Shown here piece by piece: positions 9,949-22,011 of a stretch of 64,000 nt of DNA. A program made the translations under genes and the position numbers. Each line of letters begins with the position of its first letter. Position 1 is the stretch's first letter. This DNA comes from Isoetes taiwanensis (Eukaryota; Streptophyta; Lycopodiopsida; Isoetales; Isoetaceae). The stretch spans positions 776,252-840,251 of the forward strand of contig JAJEKV010000109.1 of NCBI GenBank assembly GCA_021234155.1, in the 5' to 3' direction. The notes below the pieces were generated by a model. That model did no database searches, was not told the DNA's origin, and saw only the letters and a program-made list of their open reading frames with translations.

Positions 9949-10690
9949 GTGACATTCCACATATTTATATGATGTATATATAAATACCATGACATGCCAG
10001 CATGGGTATTTTGGGGCCATTATGGATTAAATTAAAGGGCTTAAGTTAGCTATGTTAAAATGACAGCTAATTAAGCTAATTAATAACTAACTAGTTGTGT
10101 TGCCTGACGTTGTTGGGCTTTAGCAAATGTGCATAATAGAAAGGAGTGTGTGATTTTGCATTAGTAGGCTTTAGAACGGTGTGTAAGGATGTTATTAGTG
10201 AATTGGCATTTGTATAAGCCAGTCGGTGTTGGATTTTTTCTGTAACTTTAAGTGATCATATTTGTGGAGTTCGAGTTAATGTTTTGTTGAATGTATGTGA
10301 ATGGATAGGCATGAGAGTTTAAATATAGTAATGAATGCACAACATTCTATTAGAGATGAAGTTGCTAATTTGCTACGTGGTAGGTAATTAGGTAGGTCAT
10401 ATTTTATTGAACTTTTGTTAGTCAAGAATTGTTTATCTAACTTTACAATAGTTAATTTGTGTGCCAAGACACTGATGTCATTGAGACGATTGCTCACTTA
10501 ACTTTTTATCTAAGTTGTGGATAGGCGAGAGCACTAAATGCATGGAAGGATAAGACCTCAGATGTTTTACCGAGAATAGAACCCGTGCATGGTTACTGAA
10601 GCAACTGCTTGTAATATGCAAAAATTAAATAAAAATCATTGAATAGTTAACTGCGTCGATAAGAATCAATCTGTGTAGCCTGTTCATTTA
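9948..10690 (+). repeat. 3' LTR remnant of the chromovirus
   Basis: It starts TGTGACATTCC right after the polypurine tract. The right end is not visible: sequence stays AT-rich without a CA-flanked duplication until the L1 insertion at 10704. It may have been truncated or continue beyond that insertion. Confidence 0.55.
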
Positions 10691-10703
10691 CCATTGGAAA
10701 CAT

Positions 10704-11791
10704 TTTTTTTTTGAAGGACGTGAGGCTCTTTTTATTGACAAGAACAAAGGCACAATACACAATGCACAGACAGGAATAAAACCCTAGTGGATAGGCTGAT
10801 CCAACTAGGCAAAAACACCCGTCTATGCATAAGATAGATAGATAGATAGTATTTTAACGTCACGCCACTAGGCAGCAACGATAAGCTTTAGTGATCTTCA
10901 CGAGCACAACGGGAGAAGCCGACGAGATGTGTGCACCTTGGAAAATACACAAATGTCGCCCTCCCGGATAGACCACAAAATCCAACTAGAAGCAAGATGA
11001 AATGCCCGCTTACGCAAGTTAGGCCATACAGGGGGGTAAAGTGCAAGTAGGATCTCCTGGCTAATGAGAGACACACTGAAAAGAGTGAACAACCACTCCC
11101 AAGCAAGTCGTAGATGATCGCACAAGAAGAAGCAGTGTTCAATAGTTTCAACACGTTGGCCACAGAGAGGGCAACGATCTGAGACTCTAGGGTTCATCTT
11201 GTGAATCAAGACATTCACACGAACACATCTATGGAGAATTTGCCATCGCAACGCTGACACTTTAGGGTGGAGCAATTTATCCCATGTCCACATCCAAACA
11301 CTTTTCCACTGTGGTTGAGGAACCTGAAGATGCCAGTGCTGGGATGGGAGAAGAGGCTCACAATCTAAAAGCAGCCTGTACGTGGAAGAAACAAACTTTT
11401 CTGGCTGAAGACGTGCATTACATATCCAAATAGGCACATCAGCCTGTGGTTGCTGCACAGTGGATGGAAAAAAATTAGCCACCCCAGCCCAGATTTTCCG
11501 ATCCCATCTGTATAACAGAAATCTCGTCTGAAAAGCCTCCCACGACAAAACATGACCAGAATCATACCAAGCTGCAATCGTTAAAACCCCAGCTAGCCGC
11601 CAACGCCGTTAGGTCTTTGCATGTACAAGTGCACATAAAGGCTGCTGATCATGTATACCTTGCAGGGGAAGCCACCAGCATGACATTGACAATGAAGCAC
11701 ACGCTTGGGGATTAACATGGAACAAAGATCTAACCGCATCCCAGGAAGCAAGCAGACCTTTAAGGAATGGGGAAGCATTTGGATATGGATG
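10704..11791 (-). mobile_element. 5'-truncated L1 LINE with 12-bp target duplication
   Basis: Both sides carry CATTGGAAACAT (10692-10703 and 11792-11803). On the minus strand the insert ends in a run of A (poly-T at 10704 on the plus strand). Its coding part is the C-terminus of an L1 ORF2: MSWEAFQTRFLLYRWDRKIW, then the zf-RVT zinc-binding domain with CPLCGQRVETIEHCFFLC and HLRLAWEWL. This domain is typical of plant L1 elements. The insert is about 1.09 kb, so only the 3' fifth of a full element arrived, as expected of target-primed reverse transcription. One frameshift near 11560-11600 separates the upstream PFLKGLLASWDAV part. Confidence 0.95.
10898..11548 (-). pseudogene. L1 ORF2 C-terminus, zf-RVT domain
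   Basis: A 216-residue open frame from Met 11548. Residues about 70-110 hold the region before the zinc domain (VWMWTWDKLLHPKVSALRWQ), followed by CPLCGQ, then H and C in EHCFFLCDHL, giving a CCHC-like zinc site. Family members carry this domain after reverse transcriptase; reverse transcriptase itself is not in this truncated copy. The frame is open but lacks the enzyme core, so it is not a functional protein. Confidence 0.9.
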
Positions 11792-11828
11792 CATTGGAAA
11801 CATGATGTGAATAAGTTTGAGCATTGAT

Positions 11829-12045
11829 AAAATGTGTTAATATTGCCTTTAATTTCCTGCCACCCAAATTGCGACAACCATTTCTATTGCAGTGAAGAAA
11901 GCGAGGATCTAAGCCTCTAGAGTATTGTTATGTGTTAACATTGCCTTTTGTCCTGTGACCCAGAATGCAACTATTTCTATTGTGGTGAGGATTTTGTACC
12001 TATAAGCACAACAAAGGGGTGGAACATTCAGGGCTCCCTAACCAT
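11829..12045. repeat. Diverged direct repeat, about 103-bp step
   Basis: ATGTGTTAATATTGCCTTT followed by a TTTCTATTGCAGTGAAG-like segment at 11829 recurs in diverged form near 11932. No coding sequence is seen. Confidence 0.6.
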
Positions 12046-12087
12046 CACATTTCTTCTGTAAGGGTCATCCTTTTTCACTTTTTACAC

Positions 12088-12395
12088 ATGATATCCTTTG
12101 TCTCTTCACATTCCAGTTGCACTAACTTCTAATTCATACGATGATGCATTCCTGCCCCTTGAATAAAATTTATAAAAAATGCATCCATGAATTGGATTAA
12201 AGCTGGATAGCAACATGATATTATGCAGTTAATTTTCAGATACCAAGTCCTTTCTGCATCACTTCTACAGATGATATCCTTTGTCTCTTCACATTTCCAA
12301 TTGGGACATAATATTTACTGACTTCTAATTCATATGTTGAATAATGCATTCTTGTCCCTGAATATCAATATGTAAAAAATGCGTCCAAATTTGCA
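12088..12395. repeat. Diverged direct repeat, about 184-bp step
   Basis: GATATCCTTTGTCTCTTCAC begins both copies (12089 and 12273). Shared later blocks include GACTTCTAATTCATA-like, AATGCATTCTTGTCCC-like and TAAAAAATGCGTCC-like sequence. This is non-coding, AT-rich DNA. Confidence 0.75.
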
Positions 12396-13379
12396 GCTAG
12401 AAAGCCAGCTCATAAGGCAAAAATGCACTATGGGCTCACGTTCTGTAAAATGCTGTCGATGTGGTGGAGGTTTATACAGGCCAAGTTGGATGCGTGTAGA
12501 AGTAGAGCTGCCAATATAATGGCTGGCAATGTACTATATGTCAGGTCCATAGAAGATCTCTCTCTATTGAATGGAAGAGAATTAGTGGCAATAATAAACA
12601 ACACATAGCGAGATCTAAATAGAAGATTTTACAGAGTAAAAAATGCAGTTACAATTGGAAGAGGTTTGTTATACTCTTCCAGAATTATGAGTATCTCATT
12701 GCAAAAACATGAATTTATAGATCACCTTTAGCTTCCAAAGTGAAGACGCTAAATCCAGCTGCAATAATTATCCAGGAATTAATAAAACCAAGTAGAAGCG
12801 CTGCCACATTTTGCTTGAATATCAGCAAATATCATTGAACTCCTGAAAGCTATTTTTCGTCTAATTGGAAAACATGATTGAAACTTTGCTTGGGCAAAGT
12901 CTTGGCTTCCTAAACAACGGAACGTTCAAACTAAAAATAATGGTCATTGAACAGACAGGATCGGTTATCAATGGGTATGCAGAAAATGCATGATTGTACA
13001 TTTGCATCTTTTCCAATTATCCTTTCTCAATTGTCCTGCAAAAAGTACTCAATTGGTTGTTCATTGGATGAAGCATTTTTTGGTCAACATTTAAAACAAA
13101 AGCCTATGGAGATCTATGAGATATTGGAATGTTTCTCATGTAGCAATCGCGGTAACATGGAACTCATACAAACATTGAGCCCTCAGAGTATTTTGAATCG
13201 TAATATTTTACGGTTGATTGCCATGTAAGTAAAAAAAAACATAGTAGAACACATGAGGGCAAAAATTGAGCGCAAAGCAAAGATATTGTCGTGTTAGTAA
13301 TAGAAGATCTTCATCACACCCATGAAAGTAAAAGCAATATAAACTGCACTGATGAGGACAAACAACAATGCAAACCTTA

Positions 13380-14145
13380 TGAAGGGCTTTCAAGATGGGA
13401 ATATTACCAAGCCAGAAGGAGATAAGAGTTTCAATAAGAGTCAATAGGGGCCTTCAATTATGGTCAAATGCTTTCAACCTTCAATTGAATATAAGAGTGA
13501 ACGTGGGCATTACTGTGTCACTCTAAAAGAAAGAAGATATGCATGAAACATCTTATAATGCTAATTGCACAAACCCCTATATTTATCTTTTACCCCCTAA
13601 ATAAAAAATGGCACACGTATATATATTTGAAAGCACTGAAAGCTTCATAAGTCTTGTCCAAAGTGTTGTGTGCTTTAATTATTTGTTTCCATCTCTCATT
13701 CGGCAAGAATTCATATCTATATCTCAGTTCTCAAATGCTTAGGAGGAAAACTCATGCCCTACAAAGACCACTAATACTCCTAAATTACCTCATTCTGACA
13801 CACATTGCTGGGCTAAGCAATAAAGCAAATGCATGGCTATGCACATTTACCAGCAATCAAGAGGCTACCAAACCAAAACTACCATCGCATGGTAGAGAAA
13901 ATCCAAAGACGCACACGATCCATAAACCATAGTTCTACGTTGTTGCTATAAAGTTAATGTGAAGGGGTAGAACCTTATCGCATTGAATTATCATGCCTTG
14001 ACATTCTTCAGGTTTCGATAGAACTCTCAGGATGCAACCTTTTCGAGTCAAATTTGAAAGAAAAAGGATGTCTTCAGATGCCTCCCTGGAATTGACATAG
14101 GCAAAAGCGTCCCAACATGTAAATTTCTCATGTAGATTCAAGTGA
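13380..14145 (-). pseudogene. Exon-like fragments of an unrecognised minus-strand gene
   Basis: Two short stretches read like protein on the minus strand. One at 13380-13444 gives ETLISFWLGNIPILKALHK followed by a weak GTTTGC donor. The other at 13960-14135 gives WDAFAYVNSREASEDILF and then CILRVLSKPEECQ, ending before an AAG/GTTCTA junction. Neither shows a family motif I can name and acceptor sites are poor. They lie downstream of the better exon at 15676, in the same orientation, and could belong to one intron-rich host gene or its relic. Confidence 0.25.
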
Positions 14146-15675
14146 TATAAACTACTTCAACGAATTGAGTTGCCCTCCATTAGAAGCTAAACGATTAATT
14201 TGAATCAATATGCAAACATGTAGTTAAATATTGCTTGTTTGTTAAGCTTATATGTCTTCCTCAAATCTAAATATAAAGTGCAAGTTTGTTAACTATGCTT
14301 TGCTCGATCTAAATTGCCGTGAGTGAGAACGAAGTTGGAAAAACACTGAGTCCGGAACAAGTACATGTGTTGCATACTTTTTGACCATATGCGTAACCAA
14401 GAAGTACCTCAATTCTTATTAAGCAATGATATTCTGGTATACGAACCATATCGCACTTGAGGCTTGCTTCGTAGTTCAGCTATTGTCTAGATGCCAAGTT
14501 TATATTACAGGGTTTAACAAAAGCTTCATCGCCGTTGCATTGCAAATCATCATTAATATATAGGTTTATGCCCGCAGCAAAAAAATGTGGCTGCAACTTG
14601 AACTTATCAAGCTGTTGTAAATGTATAAAAAGGAGAAACTTTTACCTTCGTTTAGGAATTACGTACCTAAGCAAATTGTTCGTAGCAAGATACCATACAA
14701 CTAGAGCCATGAGCCTTTACAAAGTTTCGTATTATTCATGTCTACTACTGCCACTTTAGAAGAATACATCCCGTTGAGACAACAATAATCGTTTCAAACA
14801 ATACCACCAAGCACCTACACCATAATAATCATTTCAAAGCAATGCTCTAAGCGGTGCATAACAATAATAAGCTAAAACACCTTAAAAAGTTCATTTAGAA
14901 GACCTGAAATATTAAATGCTCTTAATAAAGCAAATCATATCAGCCAAAAGTTGCGAACCTAATCTACAAAATCATGTATAGCAAACTCATGCACACCATT
15001 GCTAACCTGCTTGAAAGAATTTGACAATCATTATGCAAATTGAGCTGCAACTAATTTAATCCATTAAATAGTGTGGTCTAATGTTTTTCAATTTTGTTGT
15101 GTGCTTTATAAATCCTCAAGGCAGACCCTAGATAACTTTTGGTGATGTATTACTTTGGATTTGAAATCCCTCTGCAGCTTACTAATGATGTCAATCAAAG
15201 CAGAATGTGATTTAAGACAATTAAACACATCAAAGGAAATGAAGCCAAATACCTCATTATACCGCCTATGACTTTTTTAGATTTCTGGAAGATCTCGAAC
15301 TTAGGTTCAGCATGGCCTCTCTGACATAGGATAAAATGGAAGACATATAGAGAATCTGCATGCATCCTAGAGATTTATAAGCTTTTTACAAAGAAAGGGA
15401 ATAAGTAATCATTCTTAGAATACCGACTGGATGGAGGGAGTGGAGATAAATAACCCAAAGAGAAAATATATAGATGTCCATAGACATCAAACGTCCGCAA
15501 TTCCTAAACCATTATTGACATGCTATTACCTGATAAGATAAAAAAGGAGCACCATGGGTTCAAGATGGCACCAACATCAGTAATTTTGATCTTTCTACAG
15601 TCTGCAAAGAGAAAACGTCATAATTTCAATCAAGAACTACAGTTGCAGATTGCAAATTCGTTAAAGTTTTAGTAC
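14146..15675. other. AT-rich sequence without recognised gene
   Basis: No coherent frame, transposon end or RNA gene is visible. Small local repeats such as CATAATAATCATTTCAAA occur near 14770-14870. Confidence 0.5.
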
Positions 15676-15866
15676 CTTTAAAGCACTGTCTGCAAAAGTG
15701 CAATGCCATTATTTCAACAGTCCGATGTAAAAACATCCAAAATAATGGGGTTGCAAATAGAGTGTGAAGATGATCTATTTCCTTAGCAGTAGGTAGCAAT
15801 TCTGCCAGATTTTGCAAAAAAGCTTTAATTGTAGCAAAATCCTTTTGATGTAATATGGCTCTGCAT
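15676..15866 (-). CDS. Candidate internal exon of an unknown host gene
   Basis: A 191-bp block on the minus strand lies between a good acceptor (TTATTATTTCAACAG) and a GTACTA donor. It reads CRAILHQKDFATIKAFLQ, then AELLPTAKEIDHLHTLF, then PLFWMFLHRTVEIMALHF, ending in CRQCFK. The composition is that of a helical repeat-type protein and contains no stop. I do not recognise the family. It is not similar to any of the LINE proteins in the window. Intron-length AT-rich DNA lies on both sides. The confidence reflects reading frame, splice sites and protein-like composition only. Confidence 0.4.
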
Positions 15867-16905
15867 CTGTTGAAATAATAAAGGACGTTACAATCAATGT
15901 ATTGTAGTAACACATGGATATCTAATGCTACAAATCATTTATTACAAAATTTAATAAATATGGGGCACCTTTTTATTTGCTGAAGTTGTTTAAAAAACAG
16001 GAATCGTCAACATCTAAAATGTATAATCTACTTGCAACAATTGACCTGCAAAACTAATTAGTAAAAAATCAAGTCAGATCTCAAACAAAGAACATAATAA
16101 AAGAAAGGGATAACCCTAAGTTCTGAATCAACCAATTTATGAAGGATTTTCATTTAACAACTAATTTTCTCAATAGTATTAGATGTTATACCAAAATATC
16201 TTGACAAATTGCATTTATAGACAACAGGCACAAACACAAACTTAAAACGCTGTGAAAAATCTAAGAAATAATCATTGTCTCAGATATTCTTCCACCTGAA
16301 TACACCTTGTCAAGTCTTTGTTGAGAAAAAATCAACTTGCTTTTAAGTAACAAATGAAAAGACCTAACTAACCATTTTAGATGAAAATTTTAATTATGTG
16401 CACAGATGATGTAAACAAATAGGCTTCATTATATTACGTAGATAGAACAATAACCTTTAAAATGCAAAATACCTTCTACTCGGGCATTTTTCCTCAAATG
16501 TTATTTTTCTTTATGCAAATCAAGGAGATAGTTATATGGTTCCATTTTAAAATAGGGGTAAGAAGCAAAAATCATTCTCCATTTTTGCCACATCTTAGGT
16601 TAGCTTAGGCTTTCGTGCAATCCAAAAAACAACGAAAAGCTAATAACCAAGGGAGAAAATGCTAGAATTCCTTAACCATGTGCTCTATGCTATGAGTCAC
16701 CAAAAAATGAATTGCCTTTATATGTTGACAACGTATGAGCAAAAGATAGCCATTCTAGGATCCTGTAAAAAAAGAAAAAAAGAAGAAACTTATAATGGAC
16801 ACTATATCCATCAACATATCAATGCATTTGAAAATTTGGCATACCATACTTACCTATTCCAAACATCTAGTTCTTTGCCAAGAATTATCTATAGTTTATT
16901 GATTC

Positions 16906-17800
16906 TCAGATATCCATCCAGAAGTACATTATGAAACAATAGATGCCATTGTATTTGAAACGCCAAAAAATAATTGCTATAACTTCCCGGTCTAACGATG
17001 CACAAATCGTTACGGGCAAGAAACTTGAGGTGTGTACCTGCTGGACTACCTTCCAGGCCTGAAGCAAGCCTTTCAGTACTGGAGAGGCATGTGAATAAGC
17101 TTTCAATGGATATAACAATGCCCAAGGGAGCTCAATTCTCACACCTCGCTTATGAAAAACCATACACTTCTTTACTGATTGTTTAAGTAACTTCATACCT
17201 GGTGATGCACAATCATCTTTCAACAAACTGAACAATAGCTTAGAAGCTAAGACCTTACCCTGTAAAGAAAGATCCAACATACCATAAAAACAATTCTATT
17301 CTATTCTATTCTTCTTGTTTAAACAACATACATTTCTTCCACGCCACCTTCACAGTGCCTCCTTGATCGGTACACCAGACAAAATCTCTTACAATCTTTT
17401 TTATCTCTGCAAACTTAGAAGCTGGAGCCAATAGAACCGAAACCAAATAAATATGTGTATTGTTCAATATTGACTTAGCTACTTGAATTCTACCTGCCAA
17501 GGATAACTTTGAACCTCTCCACCAAATCAGTTGCCTTTGTAAATTTAAGATAATTTCATCCCATGCTTCATTCATGTCAATATCTAGACCAAAGGGGACT
17601 CCTAGAAGCTTTGTCTTTGCAGATGGTACAACAACCTTCCAGGCATACTCATATAAAAAATGCGGAACTGCTTCCTTCCCCACCCATAAAGCACTACACT
17701 TAGCCCAATTAAGGAGACAACCAGATGCAATTGAAAATATATCCTCTTTCTGTTCCTCTTGTGTTGTGGGAATGAAGGGGATAGAGACATAAAGGCCATA
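16906..17800 (-). mobile_element. L1 ORF2 fragment, interrupted by a tail-like microinsertion
   Basis: On the minus strand, frame 17683-17306 reads LGVPFGLDIDMNEAWDEI, then LSLAGRIQVAKSILNNTHIY and IKKIVRDFVW, the region just after the reverse transcriptase core of plant L1. The reading is cut at 17313-17290 by a (AATAG)n block and resumes as MLDLSLQGKVLASKLLFSL in frame 17280-16906. Relatives have these two blocks contiguous. The 3' part including the zinc domain is missing. No target duplication is visible at either end. Confidence 0.88.
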
Positions 17801-18225
17801 TAGCAGTAGAGATGCTCCTAGTTAGAACCCCTTAAATCCCGTGCGCATAAGAGCCCACCTGGTTGTGGATGCTATGCCAAGAATGAGCACCATATAACGG
17901 GTATATTGGTGAAGTGGAGGTGCATCCTTGCTGAACGTCACTACTGGGCCCCTATAATGTGCTAGGCTTATAGTCGGTCACTACGTGTGGACCGGGTATG
18001 GGTCCGGCGCCCTTGACCTTCGGTTGGTGCAATGAGCCGCCTATAGATTTGGGGGGGTAAGGCGGGTATGGATGAGTGGGCCATTGGTGCCAATGATCCT
18101 TTAGTCACCCATGGAACCATTGTGCTCGGGAGGGATTCAATTAAAAGCTTTAGAGGTAATAGTAGCAATATGTATTTAATTGTAATTTACAAGCAACCTC
18201 CGCTTTGTATTTTCTGTGTCTGTTG
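17801..18225. other. No gene recognised
   Basis: Moderate-GC sequence without a coding frame longer than background. I see no transposon ends. Confidence 0.4.
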
Positions 18226-18227
18226 TA

Positions 18228-18330
18228 TTCCATCATGGCCGAGCTCAATGTCATATAAATGCAATTGTTCCATTCTTAACATCTTGGCAAATGACTGTTC
18301 GCACGTTTTATATGCATGGTAGAATCATGG
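18228..18330 (-). repeat. Exon-like segment, paralogous to 22012-22115
   Basis: On the minus strand it encodes EQLHLYDIELGHDG after an open stretch. The block at 22115-22012 encodes EQFHLYDIELSRDEAQW. The two DNA segments agree at roughly three quarters of positions by eye. This suggests duplicated exons of a host gene or pieces of an unrecognised element. No splice model is convincing. Confidence 0.45.
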
Positions 18331-19020
18331 AGGATGCTTTAGGAAGGATTCTCATCCTTGAATATAAGAATGAGTCCTCCATGCTTTATGTTTGTAGCTT
18401 ATGCACAAGGCATATAAAAATATGCATCTAATATTTGCATGAGCTTCAAAAGGTGTCAGAGATATTTTAAAAAACTATGGACTTCTTAAGACCAAGATGT
18501 ATGCAAGTCATCTTGAGTAAGTGCAACAATGCCAGAAATTAAGTACAACATTTAATGATATTAGCGGGACCTGATAGAGAGAAAAGTAGTTTGTTTAAAC
18601 CTCAGGCCACAACTGGCATAGATATGAAAGGCTTTTAAGCTTTACCCAATGACATGATAGGTGTTCTTTTTTTTTTAAATGTCTATTCCTAAACTCCTTG
18701 ACTTCATTATTTAGTTCTAAACATCCTCCTAGAAAAGTGTGTTACTGCTCTAAGATGGCCTGAATTTTTCACATTAGCTTTCATGTACTTACATCTTAAT
18801 TATTTCTATATAGTAGGACTTTGGAGATTGGATTCTAACAATTCAAAGAAATAGTCAATCAACAAGGTAAGTTGTCCAAAAGAATATGATAGCATATTTG
18901 TTTTGTGCATTTGGCACAGGTCGTCCTATATGTCGAGATGACTAAGCAAGGCATAAGAGTATATGAAAACTTTGTATCCCATTGTCTTTAGTAAATTAAA
19001 GTTTGAACAATTTGCTTGGA
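18331..19020. other. AT-rich sequence without recognised gene
   Basis: Nothing beyond background frames and simple A/T runs is visible. Confidence 0.4.
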
Positions 19021-19036
19021 ATATTTGTCACCGAGG

Positions 19037-20010
19037 TTTAACATAAGATAAGATAAGATAGAAATTTTAACGTCCGCGAGAACCCAATCGGGTTATGGGA
19101 CCCAATACAAAAAGATGGGGCGTAAGCCCGATGACAGTAACAAAAGAAATGAAGAATATCAACAAAATAAAAACACAACAAAAATGAGAACAAGTAGCTA
19201 AGCACGTGCACATAAGCGAAGTGTACCCAAACCATGGGTTCTGAGGCCACTGGTCTCGGATGATTGTTGTACCTCCCCCATACACTGCCCACTTTTGCTA
19301 CAGCCTAGCCTCTCGCACTTTACACAATTCCCTCGCTGCCGCCCGGGTCACCTGAGCGAGAGAGATCCTCTTGAATCGAGAAGTGGGTGTCTTTTAAATG
19401 ACTTCCATCAAGGACATACAACTCGCCCTTTGGGCTATTGAACTGCACGATGATATGGCGGGGTTGGTCGGGCCTCTGAGCCCCAACCCTGCGTGCTGTA
19501 ACAATGGCGGGCCTCTGAATGTGCATAACATCTGTGAAAAAGTTGGCTGCATGTTCTACATCCAAGGCGGGATTTGCCTCTGGCACACCCACGATGTGCA
19601 AATTCAAGCTTTTGTCCATCGGGTATCGGCGGATTCTCGCTGCATGCATGCTCCCACGATCCTTATCCAAAGATGCCACTATGATCATGTGCTTGCGTGC
19701 CACCCGATCTTTATCCGTCATCTCCACATCGTTATCCCTATGAGCCTCTCGTTTGCACCCCGCCGCCAGGCATGCACTCGAGGGTCCGTGGTTTCAACAT
19801 CAAGATAGAAATTTTGGGAAGAGGAAGGAGGTGATTGCGGTGGGTGTGCTTCCCAACATGGCGAAAGTAAAGCAAATTTAGTATCCCGGAACAAAAAGCT
19901 TACCTTCGAAGGAAATCGTCGGGCCTGCAAGAAATCGCCGTGCTGCGCAAGAGATGCATTCGCGCAAGGTGTCCGTGAAGGAGATGCTGGGACCGATGAG
20001 GCCAAGAGCC
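19037..20010 (-). mobile_element. ORF1-only LINE derivative with ATCTT tail
   Basis: Read on the minus strand: an ORF1-type coding region (20000-19320), about 280 bp of 3' sequence ending GGGTCCCATAACCC, then CGGACGTTAAAA and a short (ATCTT)n tail at 19056-19037. The same 3' end, with a longer ATCTT tail, is at 56010-56148. Endonuclease and reverse transcriptase are absent. Either an internal deletion of about 3 kb occurred before insertion, or this is a non-autonomous family. Confidence 0.78.
19320..20000 (-). pseudogene. LINE ORF1 (RNA-binding) protein, frameshifted
   Basis: ORF1 proteins of L1-like elements coat the element RNA. Frame 19727-19320 contains MDKSLNLHIVGVPEANP, a start typical of the RRM-like domain of this family, then DVMHIQRPAIVTARRVG, IIVQFNSPKGEL and HFSIQEDLS, matching its RRM and C-terminal parts in order. 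The N-terminal part reads in another frame (PRVHAWRRGANERLIGI near 19745), so one frameshift lies near 19725. The frame ends at a TAG close to the 3' untranslated part. Confidence 0.75.
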
Positions 20011-20707
20011 GGAAGGATCCTTGCCGGGCGAGGTGAGGTGCCGATGTATGAGATCAAACTTCGGGGAAGCGGGGAAATGTTCAAGCCATGTGACATGGAG
20101 AAGCTCCACACCGGGTGAGAGTTCAAATGGCACTCACGCCTTCGCCATAAGATATGAAGAAAGCAAGGATTTAATAAGAGAAAAGGCAAGGACGTTGTTC
20201 ACAGGTTTGGAAGGAGAAATCACCAGAGCAAACAGGCTAGAATAGGTAAATTAACCGATCTGTGTAGTAAAATGAGAAATGAAAAATCGACAGAGAATGA
20301 AGAGGATGCTTTTGTACTATGCTGGCAGCGGGCCAGGGATACCTCTTCAGGCCAATCAGGGGAGCGCCGATCCGAGATAAATCAAGGCCAATTTCAAAGA
20401 AATAGAAGAGACTTACAATGCCCAAAGCAACAGATCTCTTATGCAACGGATCTCTTATGGAGCCAATACTGAATTTCTGCCAAAACCTTGATGCCCCTGT
20501 TAAACCCTCGTCAGATCATGCATGCCGGAAGTTCCTATCGTAATCGATATAGCTGTGGAAGCTTCTCTGTTCTTGCTGAATCCATATGCTTGATGGTAAC
20601 TCCCGCAAGGGATCTCCACGAAGGACCGAGCTCCAAGAAGAGGCCGCACCACCCGGAAGTAATTGGGCAAAAGTAGAGGTTCGATCAAGACTGGCCCGGC
20701 CGCCATG

Positions 20708-20965
20708 GCCGGGGTTCACTTCAGTAAAAAATCGTAGAAAACATGTGGGAGTGTATGGGGGGGTTTTTGGGGTCAAAATCGTACCCCTATATGGGAGGGG
20801 GTATTTTTCTTGCTTGTATTCCGTATATATATATAAGAGAAATATGGTAGGGGTATATAAAATATGATGTATATTTTCTTAGGAAATTTTCGTATAAGGG
20901 ATAATTTTTCTTAATCCTATGCACGCACATGCCATATAGACTTTACATTAGGTGCACCCCCCGGG
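20708..20965 (+). mobile_element. hAT-like MITE, copy 2 (258 bp)
   Basis: It is over 90% identical by eye to the copy at 9457, with the same orientation and the same inverted ends. The flanks are CCGCCATG (20700-20707) and CTGCCATG (20966-20973), a 7-of-8 direct match, which supports the 8-bp target size seen at copy 1. It has no coding capacity. Confidence 0.88.
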
Positions 20966-20973
20966 CTGCCATG

Positions 20974-21840
20974 ATGTCGGCTGCCATGCCAACGTCCATG
21001 CTATGTAGTATAGCTGCCGGATTTTGTGTCTGCAGGCTGTTTCTTATAATAACTATGAAAACCTAAGCTTCAGGGATGCAGAATGTGCTACAGAGGCAGA
21101 TCTGCAGTGCTGTCGAATCTTTTGCTACTGCTTTCTTGATGCTACCACCTACATCCGCTCACATGAGGAGGTCCTCGGGGCTTAGGCGCTCAGGCGGCGC
21201 TCGGCAAGGGTAAGGTACTTTCCCATGGGCCCAAAACCTTGGGATTTCTTCAGGCCCGGATTACGCATGCCATGTTCTCATGAAGACCTCACCTTGCTCG
21301 GCTCAGGTTTTCGACCTTGATTAAAAGTAAGATGTCGACAATTCTTTTTGCCCAGGTCAAGACCTGGGTAGGGTAACAACCGGTCTAGCCGGTTTAGATT
21401 CTGGATATCAGAATACCTGGACCTTAGAATACTTGCATTTGACCCTTCGGTCAGATTCAAAGTTCATGCTAGAGCAGCCGGATCCTGGAGCTATCGGTCT
21501 CCAGGTTTGTGCCTCCATGAGAAAGTGGCAATTTAGGGTCCACTTTGGCTTTGCCACGATCTTGCCATGTAAGCACTCAAATCCAGGTCAGAGGGGTCCA
21601 TGGGAAAGCACCCTAAGGTATGCGCATAAGGGTGGCCAATGCATACCATTTATTTGGAGATCGCCTGAAAACTTTTGACTGCATATGAGCATGGACAACA
21701 AATGGAAAATATATGCAAAGTTTGCTCACATGAATTTGATGTATAATTAAGGTCAGGGGGTAGATATCTCACTTTTTTCCTTCCTCTTGCTATAATCCAT
21801 GTTTCAGAAATTTAACAACGCATGAAGGCATTGCGCAGTA
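20974..21840. other. No gene recognised
   Basis: A mixed-composition stretch, GC-richer near 21150-21250, with no protein-like frame or element ends that I can name. Confidence 0.4.
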
Positions 21841-22011
21841 CAATACTCAACATAGCATCATTCCAACCAAGATATTGCATAACACATTGTCCTTTGAAGC
21901 ATCTTGATTATGGCAAATGCATTTGTGTTTTACTTCGAAAGGGCTTTTAAGACTTGGTGCTGCACTAGCTTGAACAACACACAAAGCATCCCATCTTCTG
22001 ATTGTCCACTG

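Larger units (their letters stand above)
5560..10690 (+). mobile_element. Decayed Ty3/gypsy chromovirus (LTR retrotransposon)
   Basis: The order is the end of a 5' LTR, primer binding site, reverse transcriptase, RNase H, integrase, chromodomain, polypurine tract and start of a 3' LTR. The pol order with integrase last and a chromodomain at its C-terminus identifies a chromovirus. The 5' LTR is cut off by a dispersed repeat near 5566. The 3' LTR begins at about 9948 with TGTGACATTCC and is not seen to end cleanly before the L1 insertion at 10704. Only about 650 bases separate primer site and reverse transcriptase, so nearly all of gag and the protease are deleted. Many stops and frameshifts show it is dead. 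Confidence 0.92.
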
